Source: JABDIP01 sp965227455
GTDB lineage: Bacteria; Pseudomonadota; Alphaproteobacteria; DSM-16000; Inquilinaceae
Length of the DNA stretch: 64,000 bases
Reading direction: 5' to 3'
NCBI GenBank assembly: GCA_965227455.1
Contig: OZ245752.1
Coordinates: 4,526,001-4,590,000, forward strand
Made by a program: the position numbers and the translations under genes. The notes beneath the pieces were generated by a model. That model worked only from the letters and a program-made list of their open reading frames with translations, was not told the DNA's origin and did no database searches. Positions 16,372 to 24,694 of this stretch are shown piece after piece (within the stretch, counting starts at the first letter, position 1; the number at the start of each line of letters is the position of its first letter).

Positions 16372-17217
16372 TTATGCGGTGGTGCGGGCTCCGCGCACCC
16401 CGTCAGCGAGGCCGCTTACCAATTCGAGGACGCTATCGGCCAATTGCGGCAGAGCTGTGCCGGTCTCGTCGAGATTATCGGCGACCCGCTTCACGATCGC
16501 CGTGCCCACCACGGCCGCGTCGGCGACACGGGCGACGGCGGCGGCCTGCTCCGGCGTCTTGATGCCGAAGCCGACGGCGACCGGCAGGTCGGTGTGCTTA
16601 CGCAGGCGCTCGACGGCGGTGGTGATGTCTGCATCCGCCGCCGAGGCGGCGCCGGTGATGCCTGTGATCGAGACGTAGTAGACGAAGCCGCTGGTGTTGC
16701 GCAGCACCGTCGGAAGCCGGGCGTCGTCGGTGGTCGGCGTCGCAAGCCGAATGAAGGCCACCCCGGCCTCCAGCGCCGGCAGGCAGAGCTCTTCATCCTC
16801 CTCCGGCGGCATGTCGACCATGATGAGGCCGTCGACCCCGGCGGCGGTCGCATCCTTCAGGAAGCGGTCGACGCCATAGCTGTAGATGGGGTTGTAGTAG
16901 CCCATCAGGATGACCGGCGTGTCGTCGTCCCCTGTCCGGAAACGGCGCACCATGTCCAGGGTTTTGGCGAGCGTGATACCGGCCTTCAGCGCCCGCTGGC
17001 TGGCTTCCTGGATCGCCGGGCCGTCGGCCATCGGGTCGGTGAAGGCGATGCCGAGCTCGATGAGGTCGGCGCCGGCCTCCGGCAGCCTGCGGAACAGCTC
17101 GTAGCCGGTTTCCAGATCCGGATCCCCGGCGGTGACGAAGGCGACCAGCCCGCCGCGCCCCTCGTCGCGCAGGGCCTGGAACCGCCGATCCAGCCGGGAG
17201 GGTCCGTTCGCGCTCAT
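16372..17217 (-). CDS. trpA: Tryptophan synthase alpha subunit
   Basis: TrpA cleaves indole-3-glycerol phosphate to indole, which is channelled to TrpB. The 281-residue protein shows the catalytic pair Glu54 and Asp65 within LIELGIAFTDPMADGPAIQ, and the TIM-barrel blocks ILMGYYNPIYSYG, GLIMVDMPPEE and SITGITGA. In the signature the usual GIPFSDP reads GIAFTDP, a modest deviation. The start codon overlaps the trpB stop (ATGA), so translation is coupled. The frame runs 19 codons upstream inside trpB and was ignored. Confidence 0.96.
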   Translation of the reverse strand: MSANGPSRLDRRFQALRDEGRGGLVAFVTAGDPDLETGYELFRRLPEAGADLIELGIAFTDPMADGPAIQEASQRALKAGITLAKTLDMVRRFRTGDDDTPVILMGYYNPIYSYGVDRFLKDATAAGVDGLIMVDMPPEEDEELCLPALEAGVAFIRLATPTTDDARLPTVLRNTSGFVYYVSITGITGAASAADADITTAVERLRKHTDLPVAVGFGIKTPEQAAAVARVADAAVVGTAIVKRVADNLDETGTALPQLADSVLELVSGLADGVRGARTTA

Positions 17218-18449
17218 ATGGTCACCCCGAGCGCGTCGGCGACGGTGAAGATATCCTTGTCGCCGCGGCCACACATGTTCATGACGATCAGATGGTCCTT
17301 CGGCAGATCCGGCGCGATCTTGGCCACATGGGCCAGCGCGTGAGCCGGCTCCAGGGCGGGGATGATGCCCTCCATCCGGGCGCAGAGCTGGAAGGCGTCC
17401 AGCGCCTCCTGGTCCGTCGCGGACACGTATTTTACCCGGCCGACATCGTTCAGCCAGGCATGCTCCGGGCCGATGCCCGGATAGTCGAGGCCGGCCGAGA
17501 TCGAATGGGCCTCGTTGATCTGGCCGTCCTCGTCCTGCAGCAGATAGGTGCGGTTGCCGTGCAGCACGCCGGGCCGTCCGCCGTTCAGGGATGCGGCATG
17601 TTCGTCCGTGTCGACGCCCTTGCCGGCGGCCTCGACACCGTGCATCTGGACCTCGGGATCGTCCAGGAACGGGTGGAACAGACCCATGGCATTGGAACCG
17701 CCGCCGATGCAGGCGACCAGCGTGTCGGGCAGCCGCGCCTCGGCTTCCATCATCTGGTCGCGCAGCTCCTCGCCTATCACCGACTGGAAGTCGCGCACCA
17801 TGGTCGGGAAGGGATGCGGCCCGGCGACGGTGCCGATCAGGTAATAGGTGTCCTCCACATTGGTCACCCAGTCGCGGAGCGCGTCGTTCATCGCATCCTT
17901 CAGGGTGCGGCTGCCGGACACCACCGGCTTCACCTCCGCACCCAGCAGCTTCATGCGGAACACGTTGGGCTGCTGCCGCTCAATGTCGACTTCGCCCATG
18001 TAGACGGTGCAGGGCAGGTTGAACAGGGCGCAGACGGTGGCCGTCGCCACCCCGTGCTGGCCGGCGCCGGTCTCCGCGATGATCCGGGTCTTGCCCATCA
18101 GCCGGGCCAGCAGGATCTGGCCCATGCAGCTGTTGATCTTGTGCGCGCCGGTATGGTTCAGCTCGTCGCGCTTGAAGTAGATCTTGGCGCCGCCGAAATG
18201 CCTGGTCAGGCGCTCGGCGTAGTAGAGCGGGCTGGGACGGCCGACATAATGGGTCAGGTAATGTTTCAGCTCGGCGTGGAAGCCGGGGTCGTTCTTCGCC
18301 CTGTCATAGGCCCGTTCGACCTCGAGGATCAGCGGCATCAGGGTCTCGGCGACGAAGCGTCCGCCGAAAATACCGAAATGGCCGGATTCATCCGGCCCGG
18401 CGCGAAACGTGTTGCGTTTCGCGTCGCTGTCAGGGACGGCTGCGGTCAC
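17214..18449 (-). CDS. trpB: Tryptophan synthase beta subunit
   Basis: TrpB is the pyridoxal-phosphate enzyme that condenses indole with serine. The 411-residue protein carries the cofactor lysine Lys104 in NHTGAHKINSC, the phosphate-binding GGGSNAMGLF, the indole-channel segment GIFGGRFVAETLMPL and ETGAGQHGVATAT. Its first residues (about 1-20) are a variable extension; MTAAVPDSDA at 18449 was kept as start. It heads trpB-trpA-accD-folC here because trpF, its usual upstream neighbour, is displaced about 3 kb away beyond an opposite-strand lipid cassette. Confidence 0.97.
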   Translation of the reverse strand: MTAAVPDSDAKRNTFRAGPDESGHFGIFGGRFVAETLMPLILEVERAYDRAKNDPGFHAELKHYLTHYVGRPSPLYYAERLTRHFGGAKIYFKRDELNHTGAHKINSCMGQILLARLMGKTRIIAETGAGQHGVATATVCALFNLPCTVYMGEVDIERQQPNVFRMKLLGAEVKPVVSGSRTLKDAMNDALRDWVTNVEDTYYLIGTVAGPHPFPTMVRDFQSVIGEELRDQMMEAEARLPDTLVACIGGGSNAMGLFHPFLDDPEVQMHGVEAAGKGVDTDEHAASLNGGRPGVLHGNRTYLLQDEDGQINEAHSISAGLDYPGIGPEHAWLNDVGRVKYVSATDQEALDAFQLCARMEGIIPALEPAHALAHVAKIAPDLPKDHLIVMNMCGRGDKDIFTVADALGVTI

Positions 18450-18698
18450 GATGGGCCAACTCTCGCTCTGCGGCCCCGGCAGCGGGGCGGCACCTTTATT
18501 GTTTACCTAGCGCCAAGCAGGAGACTATCCCGCCCCATCCCGGCAAGGTCAATCTTCGCCTGGGCGGCGGCGGCAGGTAGATACGGGGGGCGGGGCCATC
18601 CGTCAACGGCGTCGTAAGGGTTTTTTTGCTATACGCAGGTTCACCCCGCCTTGGGCGCGCGACCGGACGGCCGCGCCCGTCCACCACAAGCCAGGCTT

Positions 18699-19316
18699 AT
18701 GGCCAGCGTCTACGATCTGAAACCGGCGTTCCAGCGCCTGTTGCGACCCGCCGTCGGTGCCATGGCGAAGGCCGGCGTGACAGCCAACCAGGTGACGCTG
18801 GCCGCCCTGGTCCTGTCGGTGGCCGCCGGTGCGGCGCTGCTGGTCTTCCAGGGGCAGCGCTGGGTGCTGCTGCTGGTGCCGGCGGTGCTGTTCCTGCGCA
18901 TGGCGCTGAACGCGGTCGACGGCATGCTGGCCCGCGAGCACGGCATGAAGAGCCGGCTCGGGGCGGTGCTCAATGAACTCGGCGACGTGCTGTCGGACAG
19001 CGCCCTCTACCTGCCTCTGGCGGTGGTCCTGCCGGCCCCGCCCTGGATCATGGTGGCGATCGTGCTGGCGGCGGTGATCGGCGAGATGACCGGCGTGGTG
19101 GCGATCCAGATCGGTGCGGAGCGCCGCTATGACGGGCCGATGGGCAAGTCGGACCGGGCCGCCGCGCTCGGGCTGCTGTGCTTTCTCGCCGGGCTTGGCG
19201 TGCCGCTGCTGCCCTGGCTGCCCTGGGCGCTCTATCTGGTGTTGGCCCTGTCCTGCCTGACCATCCTCAATCGGGCCCGCCGGGCCCTGGCGGAACCCGA
19301 TGATCCCGTTCGTTAG
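18699..19316 (+). CDS. CDP-alcohol phosphatidyltransferase family membrane protein
   Basis: Enzymes of this family swap CMP on a CDP-lipid for an alcohol head group. The 205-residue protein has several membrane helices (about 31-48, 54-70, 100-120, 125-145, 160-190). The signature NAVDGMLAR lies at 71-79, with Asp96 and Asp100 downstream in LNELGDVLSD. Compared with the textbook DxxDGxxAR...GxxxDxxxD, the first Asp is Asn71, and the register of the second half is shifted with Asn92 preceding Asp96. The head-group acceptor cannot be told from sequence. It starts at the ATG at 18699 and overlaps the CdsA-like gene by 17 bases, forming the first gene of a four-gene lipid operon. Confidence 0.82.
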   Translation: MASVYDLKPAFQRLLRPAVGAMAKAGVTANQVTLAALVLSVAAGAALLVFQGQRWVLLLVPAVLFLRMALNAVDGMLAREHGMKSRLGAVLNELGDVLSDSALYLPLAVVLPAPPWIMVAIVLAAVIGEMTGVVAIQIGAERRYDGPMGKSDRAAALGLLCFLAGLGVPLLPWLPWALYLVLALSCLTILNRARRALAEPDDPVR

Positions 19317-20241
19317 CCCCGTCCCCGACAATGTGGTGTGGGCGCTGGCGGCGCTGTTCGCGGTGCTGGCGGCCGCCTCGGTGATTGTCTTCGTGCTTGT
19401 GCGCGCCAGGCCGGCAAAGGATTACGGCGAGCTGGTGCTCCGGGTGCGGTCCTGGTGGGTGATGATCACCATCTTCGCCGTGGCCATCGTGCTGAGCCCG
19501 GTCACCTCCATGGTGTTCTTCGGCTTCGTCAGCTTCCTGGCGCTGAAGGAGTTCCTCTCCATGGTGCCGACCCGGCGGGCCGACCGCCGGGTGCTGTTCT
19601 TCGCCTATCTGGCGATCCCGCTGCAATATGTCTGGGTCGGGCAGGAATGGTACGGCATGTTCATCATCTTCGTGCCGGTCTACATGTTCCTGCTGCTGCC
19701 GGCGCTGATGGTCATCCGGGGCGAGACCACCGGTTTCCTGAAGGCGGCCGGGACCCTGCATTGGGGGCTGATGACCTGCGTCTTTGCGGTCAGCCACGCG
19801 TCCTACCTGCTGGTGCTGGAAGGCGAGAGCCCGGCCGGCGGTGCCGGCCTGCTGCTGTTCCTGGTCTTCCTCACCCAGGCCAATGACGTGGCGCAATATG
19901 TCTGGGGCAAGATGCTGGGGCGCAACAAGGCGGCGCCCTCGGTCAGCCCGAACAAGACCGTGGAGGGCTATCTCGGCGGCTTCCTGACCACGGGTGCGCT
20001 GGCGCTCGTCATCGCGCCTTATCTGACGCCGATGGATTGGAAGCACGCCCTGGTCGCCGGCCTGCTCATCGGCTTCGCCGGATTCATGGGGGATGTGACC
20101 ATCTCGGCCATCAAGCGCGATATCGGGGTCAAGGACACCGGCAGCCTGCTGCCGGGCCATGGCGGCATCCTGGACCGCATCGACAGCCTGACCTTCACGG
20201 CGCCGCTGTTCTTCCACTACGTCTATTTCTTCTACTACTAG
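19300..20241 (+). CDS. Phosphatidate cytidylyltransferase (CdsA-like)
   Basis: CdsA-type enzymes make CDP-diacylglycerol from phosphatidic acid and CTP. The 313-residue protein is largely hydrophobic, with about eight predicted helices, and ends with the family signature GDVTISAIKRDIGVKD followed by GSLLPGHGGILDRIDS (about 264-297), including the metal-binding aspartates. An SPNKTVEGYLGG block precedes it. A housekeeping cdsA normally sits by uppS and dxr, so this is probably a second, dedicated copy serving the adjacent CDP-alcohol transferase, much like the ynbA-ynbB pair of E. coli. Confidence 0.85.
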   Translation: MIPFVSPVPDNVVWALAALFAVLAAASVIVFVLVRARPAKDYGELVLRVRSWWVMITIFAVAIVLSPVTSMVFFGFVSFLALKEFLSMVPTRRADRRVLFFAYLAIPLQYVWVGQEWYGMFIIFVPVYMFLLLPALMVIRGETTGFLKAAGTLHWGLMTCVFAVSHASYLLVLEGESPAGGAGLLLFLVFLTQANDVAQYVWGKMLGRNKAAPSVSPNKTVEGYLGGFLTTGALALVIAPYLTPMDWKHALVAGLLIGFAGFMGDVTISAIKRDIGVKDTGSLLPGHGGILDRIDSLTFTAPLFFHYVYFFYY

Positions 20242-20255
20242 GACGGTGACGGAGA

Positions 20256-20897
20256 TTGGGCCGGCTTCTTAGATGGCTGTTCTTTGCGCTGGTGGTCCGG
20301 CCGGTGGTGCTGATCGCCGTCGGGCTGAACGTGCGCCACCGGCACCGGCTTCCCACCTCCGGGCCGGCAATCGTGGTCGCCAACCACAACAGCCATCTCG
20401 ATACGCTGGCGCTGATGAGCCTGTTTCCGCTGGGGCTTCTTCCACGCCTGCGGCCCGTCGCGGCGGCCGACTATTTTCTCAGCAGCCGGCTGTTCAGCTG
20501 GTTCGCGCTGACCATCATCGGCATCCTGCCGATCGAGCGGCAGGCCCGTGGCAGCAACAAGGACCCGCTGGCCGGGTGCTCCGAGGCGCTGCAGCACGGC
20601 GACATCCTGCTGCTCTATCCGGAAGGGTCGCGCGGCGAGCCGGAGGTGCTCTCCAGTTTCAAGAAGGGCATCGCCCGGCTGGCGGAACGCCATCCCGAGG
20701 TCCCCGTCACCCCGGTCTTCCTGCACGGCATGGGCAAGGTGCTGCCCCGGGGCGACTGGCTGCCGGTGCCGTTCTTCTGCGACGTCTTCATCGGCAAGCG
20801 GATGGCCAAGGCGGAGGACCGCAACGCCTTCATGGCGGCCCTGGAGACCTCCATCCAGGACCTGGCGGACGAAGGCCGGTTCCCGGCGTGGGAATGA
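20256..20897 (+). CDS. Lysophospholipid acyltransferase (PlsC-like)
   Basis: The 213-residue protein is a glycerolipid acyltransferase of the 1-acylglycerol-3-phosphate type. The catalytic HX4D motif is His44 to Asp49 in ANHNSHLD, and the glycerophosphate-binding motif YPEGSRGE lies near 120-127. A hydrophobic N-terminal helix (6-24) anchors it to the inner membrane. Translation most likely starts at a TTG at 20256, because an in-frame stop (20247-20249) lies just upstream and the next candidate starts are inside conserved sequence. It follows the cdsA-like gene by 14 bases and should supply acylated substrate to the same pathway. Confidence 0.83.
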   Translation: MGRLLRWLFFALVVRPVVLIAVGLNVRHRHRLPTSGPAIVVANHNSHLDTLALMSLFPLGLLPRLRPVAAADYFLSSRLFSWFALTIIGILPIERQARGSNKDPLAGCSEALQHGDILLLYPEGSRGEPEVLSSFKKGIARLAERHPEVPVTPVFLHGMGKVLPRGDWLPVPFFCDVFIGKRMAKAEDRNAFMAALETSIQDLADEGRFPAWE

Positions 20898-20901
20898 GCT
20901 T

Positions 20902-21453
20902 ATGACAAGTGCCATCATCGCCGGCATTGCGCTGGCCTGGGGGTTCGCCGAGGCGACTCTGTTCTTCATCGTCGTCGATGTGCTGATCACCTATGTGACG
21001 GTCTATTTCGGGATGCGCCGGGGGGTGGAGACGGTATTCTTCGCCACCCTCGGCGCGGTGGCCGGGGGTGCGGCGATGTTTCACTGGGGCGGCGACGATC
21101 CCGCCGGCATGGCCGCGGCGCTGGACGAGGTACCGGCGATCGGCGCTGCAATGATCCAGGAGGTGCGGCAGTCGCTGGCCGGAGACTGGCAATCCGCCCT
21201 GTTCGGCGCCGCCTTCACCGGCGTGCCCTACAAGATCTTCGCCGGGCTGGCGCCGTCGGCGGGTATCGCCATGCCGATCTTCCTGGCCGTCAGCGTACCC
21301 GCCCGGGCGGCGCGGTTCCTGGCGCTGTGGCTGGTGACCGGGATTCTGAGCCGGCTGGTGGCGACCAGGCTGGGCAAGCGTCAGCAGGTTGGGGTGCTGA
21401 CCGTGATCTGGATCGTCTTCTACGCCCTGTACTGGCTGTCTACGCCGGGTTAG
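20902..21453 (+). CDS. YqaA/DedA-like integral membrane protein
   Basis: The 183-residue protein is hydrophobic with about four to five helices. The segments VPYKIFAGLAPSAGI and SVPARAARFLALWLVTG resemble the YqaA branch (COG1238) of the VTT/DedA-like proteins, several of which move lipids across membranes. It starts 4 bases after the acyltransferase stop and is the last gene of the lipid operon; a transport role for the lipid made upstream is an inference. Its 3' end overlaps the end of trpF on the other strand by 14 bases. Confidence 0.6.
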   Translation: MTSAIIAGIALAWGFAEATLFFIVVDVLITYVTVYFGMRRGVETVFFATLGAVAGGAAMFHWGGDDPAGMAAALDEVPAIGAAMIQEVRQSLAGDWQSALFGAAFTGVPYKIFAGLAPSAGIAMPIFLAVSVPARAARFLALWLVTGILSRLVATRLGKRQQVGVLTVIWIVFYALYWLSTPG

Positions 21454-22108
21454 CGGCCGGCGTCCCCAGGCTCGCTGCACGCTCCAGGAATCCGGTGACG
21501 AGCTCCGGCACCTTGTGGCCGGGCCGGTCCTCGACCCCCGACGCGACGTCGACCGCCGTGGCGCCGGTGGTCCGCACGGATTCCGCCAGGTTCTCGGCGG
21601 TCAGACCGCCGGACAGCATCCAGGGCCGCGACCATTGCCGGCCGGCCAGGATGGTCCAGTCGAAGGGCACGCCGTTGCCGCCGGGCAGGGCCGTCACATT
21701 GGGCGGCGGCTTGGCGTCGAACAGCAGCATGTCGGCGACCGCCTCGTAATCCGGGACCGGCTTCAGGTCGGAGGCCTCGGCGACGCGGATCGCTTTCATC
21801 ACCGGCGATGAGATCGCCGCCTTGATCTCCGCGATCCGGGCCGGGGTCTCGCCGCCATGGAGCTGGATCAGGTCCAGCGGCACCTGGCCCAGGATCGAAT
21901 CCAGCAACTCGTCATCCGGCTCCACAAACAGGCCGACCGTGCGGATGCCGGTCGGCACCATGCGGGCCAGGGCTGCCGCTTCCATCGGTCCGACGGCGCG
22001 CGGGCTCGGCGGATAGAAATTCAGCCCGACATAGCGGGCACCGCCGGCCACCGCCGCTTCCAGCACTTCCGGAGACCGGATGCCGCAGATTTTGACCTCG
22101 AGGGACAT
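21440..22108 (-). CDS. trpF: Phosphoribosylanthranilate isomerase
   Basis: TrpF performs the Amadori rearrangement of phosphoribosylanthranilate, the third step of tryptophan synthesis. The 222-residue TIM barrel has the general base in KICGI (Cys8), GLNFYPPSPRAV, IQLHGGETPAR, the general acid region LLFDAKPP, and the C-terminal phosphate site LSGGLTAENL with VDVASGVE. It is 3 bases downstream of pyrF. In most alphaproteobacteria trpB would follow directly, whereas here the divergent lipid cassette intervenes. Confidence 0.95.
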   Translation of the reverse strand: MSLEVKICGIRSPEVLEAAVAGGARYVGLNFYPPSPRAVGPMEAAALARMVPTGIRTVGLFVEPDDELLDSILGQVPLDLIQLHGGETPARIAEIKAAISSPVMKAIRVAEASDLKPVPDYEAVADMLLFDAKPPPNVTALPGGNGVPFDWTILAGRQWSRPWMLSGGLTAENLAESVRTTGATAVDVASGVEDRPGHKVPELVTGFLERAASLGTPAANPA

Positions 22109-22111
22109 GGT

Positions 22112-22840
22112 TCAAGAATGGACCTGCAGCAGGTCCTGTTCAATGGCGCGCGCCGCCTGCCCCGGATCCTCCGCGCGGGTGATCGGCCGGCCGATCACCA
22201 GATGATCGGCGCCCAGCGCCATCGCCTCGGCCGGGGTCATCACCCGCTTCTGGTCGCCCGCATCGGAGCCGGCGGGCCGGATGCCGGGCACCATGAGTGT
22301 GAAATCGGTGCCGCACAGGGATCGAAGCCGCGCAATCTCCTGCGGCGCGCAGATGATCCCGTCCAGGCCGGAGTCCTGCGCCAGCAGGGCCAGCCGGTCG
22401 ACCTGATCCGCCACCGATGCATCCTGGCCAACGCTGGCCAGATCGTCTCCGTCCAGGCTGGTCAGCACCGTCACCCCCAGCAGGCGCGGCCGCGCGACAC
22501 CGTGCTTTTCAGCAGCCTCGGTCGCCGCGTCGGCAGCCGCCCGCATCATGGCGCGGCCGCCGGAGGCATGGATGGTGATGAAGGCCGGGCCCAGGACCGT
22601 TGCCGAGCGGATGCCGCCGGCAACGGTGTTGGGGATGTCGTGCAGCTTCAGGTCCAGGAACAGTGGCGGCCCAAGGGCGGTGATCGTCCGCACGCCATCG
22701 GGGCCGTTGGCGTTGAAGAACTCCAGGCCGAGCTTCAGCCCGCCGACATGGGGCGCAACCTGTCTGGCCAAGTCCAGCGCCATATCCAACGAGGGGGTGT
22801 CGATTGCGCAGAAGACCGGGTTCGCGCGCGGCGATGTCAT
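22112..22840 (-). CDS. pyrF: Orotidine 5'-phosphate decarboxylase
   Basis: PyrF converts OMP to UMP, the last step of pyrimidine synthesis. The 242-residue protein shows the catalytic tetrad in LKLGLE (Lys36) and FLDLKLHDIPNT (Asp63, Lys65, Asp68), plus the phosphate-binding VPGIRP and IGRPIT segments. ATG at 22840 (MTSPRANPVF) was chosen; the longer frame upstream overlaps the methyltransferase gene and has no conservation. It is probably cotranscribed with trpF. Confidence 0.96.
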   Translation of the reverse strand: MTSPRANPVFCAIDTPSLDMALDLARQVAPHVGGLKLGLEFFNANGPDGVRTITALGPPLFLDLKLHDIPNTVAGGIRSATVLGPAFITIHASGGRAMMRAAADAATEAAEKHGVARPRLLGVTVLTSLDGDDLASVGQDASVADQVDRLALLAQDSGLDGIICAPQEIARLRSLCGTDFTLMVPGIRPAGSDAGDQKRVMTPAEAMALGADHLVIGRPITRAEDPGQAARAIEQDLLQVHS

Positions 22841-22884
22841 GTTGTCTCTCCCAGCTTGCGAAGTTCGGATGCCCGGTCCGGCCC

Positions 22885-23388
22885 TCAGGGCTGCGTCCAG
22901 GGGTGCAGCCGCGGGATCCAGCGGGGCACGTTGTCCCGATAGATGCGGTAATCCTCTCCGAAGCGTTTTTCCAGCCCTTTTTCCTCGCTCAGCGGGAAAT
23001 AGACCGCATTGACGGCGAGGAAGACCAGCATCCAGGCGGCCAGGGGCCAGGAGGCGAACAGCAGGGTTTCCGCCAGAAGCATCGCCAGCACGCTGGTGAT
23101 CATGGGATTGCGCACATGCCGGTAGGGCCCGCGCACCACCAGCCGCTTCGGCGGGTCCCATGGTGCCGGCGTTCCCAGGCCGATGCGCAAGAACAGCCGT
23201 ACTGTCCAGACGGCCATGGCAAGCCCGCAGCCGCCGATCGCCAGAGCGAGCCAGAATCGGATGGTTGCCGGCCCGGCCAGCGAGGCTTGGACAGGTTCGT
23301 CATGGGCCAGCCAAAGAATCAGCGCGGGCACGAAGACCAGCGCCGTGCCCGGCAGGATCACGATGGCTCGGATCAGGGATCCGATCAT
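22885..23388 (-). CDS. Isoprenylcysteine carboxyl methyltransferase (ICMT/PEMT) family protein
   Basis: The 167-residue integral membrane protein has about four helices and the C-terminal family signature RGPYRHVRNPM (about 86-96), which binds S-adenosylmethionine, followed by YFPLSEEKGLEKRFGEDY. Bacterial members methylate small lipophilic or phospholipid substrates; the actual substrate is unknown. It lies 44 bases upstream of pyrF on the same strand. Confidence 0.8.
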   Translation of the reverse strand: MIGSLIRAIVILPGTALVFVPALILWLAHDEPVQASLAGPATIRFWLALAIGGCGLAMAVWTVRLFLRIGLGTPAPWDPPKRLVVRGPYRHVRNPMITSVLAMLLAETLLFASWPLAAWMLVFLAVNAVYFPLSEEKGLEKRFGEDYRIYRDNVPRWIPRLHPWTQP

Positions 23389-23442
23389 GGTCCCTGTTTA
23401 GCCCGCATCGCCGACCATGGCCATGCCGGCCGCGCCGGCCCG

Positions 23443-24558
23443 TCAATCCCGGTGGCCGGCGGCCCAGCGGCCAAGCGCGCTGGGCAGGCGTTCGCCGGTG
23501 AGGGCCTCCACCATGGCCTCGCCCAGCAGCGGGCCGAATTTGAAGCCGTGGCCGGAGAATCCGGTCATCACCCAGGCGGCATCGCCCACCGGCTCGACGA
23601 TGAAGCGCTCCTCCGGTTCGACCGTGTAGAAGCAGGTCTTGACCGGACCGCGGCGGAAGCGGTCGAAGCCGGTCAGGCGGCCGTTGCAGCCATCCAGCAG
23701 GGTCCTGGCCTCCTGCTCGGTCGCCTCGCGATCCTGGTCCGGATCGCCGGTCAGGGTGAAGGTATGATCGCCGACCTTCATGCGGGTGCCGCCGACCGGC
23801 GGGACCAGGTAGAAGCCGAAGGCCGGATCGATATCCAGCACCATGGGCATGCGGCTCCAGGCCAGGGTCTGGTCCGCCGGTGGCTCCACATAAGCGACGA
23901 GTTGCCGGGAGGGCGTGACCCGGCGCTCCATGCCGGTCAGCAGCCGGCCGACCCAGGGGCCGGCGGCGACCACCAGCCGGTCGGCCTCGATCGCCCGGCC
24001 GTCGGCCAGCCGCACCGTCGCCCGGTTCGGGTCGATGGCGGTGGCCCGGGATTTGGTGCGGATCGGCACGCTGTGGGCCGCCAGATACCGCGCCAGCCCC
24101 TCGATGATCGAATTCGCCAGCAGTACGCCGCCGCTGGGAAGCCAGAAGGCGCGGTCGTCGTCGCGCACATGGATCAGCGGGAAGCGCTTTTCCATCGCCT
24201 CGCGGTCGAGCCACTCATGTTCGATATCCGTCTTGGCCAGCACGTCGGCGCTGTCCTGGATCCAGCCCTGCCCGGCCCCGCCGACGCACAGCGTGCCGGT
24301 CTGCACGAACAGGCTGCGGCCGAGATCGGTCCAGACCCGGTCCCAGGCCGGATAGGCGTCGTTGACCATGGCCGCATAGCCGGCCTTGGCCCCATAGGTG
24401 TGGCGGATCAGCCGGTGCTGGTCGACCGACGATCCCAACGGGTTGGGCACGTCGTATTGTTCGACCACGGTGACGAAATGGCCCTGCCGCTTCAGCGCCC
24501 AGGCGGTGCTGAGACCCATGATCCCTGCGCCGACGACCGTTACGCGCATCGCTGCCAA
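23443..24558 (-). CDS. FAD-dependent amine oxidase, monomeric sarcosine oxidase / SolA type
   Basis: The 371-residue protein is a glycine oxidase/DAO-type flavoprotein. It has an N-terminal FAD motif VTVVGAGIMGLSTAWAL (6-22), a second contact at LVVAAGPWVG, and KTCFYT with Cys near residue 309, the position that links FAD covalently in monomeric sarcosine oxidases. The C-terminal FSGHGFKFGPLLGEAM motif supports membership. It probably oxidises a secondary N-methyl amine and makes hydrogen peroxide; the substrate is not determined. An epimerase and an ornithine-cyclodeaminase-like gene lie upstream on the same strand. Confidence 0.85.
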   Translation of the reverse strand: MAAMRVTVVGAGIMGLSTAWALKRQGHFVTVVEQYDVPNPLGSSVDQHRLIRHTYGAKAGYAAMVNDAYPAWDRVWTDLGRSLFVQTGTLCVGGAGQGWIQDSADVLAKTDIEHEWLDREAMEKRFPLIHVRDDDRAFWLPSGGVLLANSIIEGLARYLAAHSVPIRTKSRATAIDPNRATVRLADGRAIEADRLVVAAGPWVGRLLTGMERRVTPSRQLVAYVEPPADQTLAWSRMPMVLDIDPAFGFYLVPPVGGTRMKVGDHTFTLTGDPDQDREATEQEARTLLDGCNGRLTGFDRFRRGPVKTCFYTVEPEERFIVEPVGDAAWVMTGFSGHGFKFGPLLGEAMVEALTGERLPSALGRWAAGHRD

Positions 24559-24694
24559 TGCAGTAACTCCCCAATGTTCTGCGCGGCAAAAACTGGATGA
24601 GTCGGTTCCGTGCGGCCGATGACAGGCAGTCTATCAGGTCCGCTCGCGGAATTCGTTAAGGCGCTGGTAATAGATGGTGGTGCCTAGAGACGGC

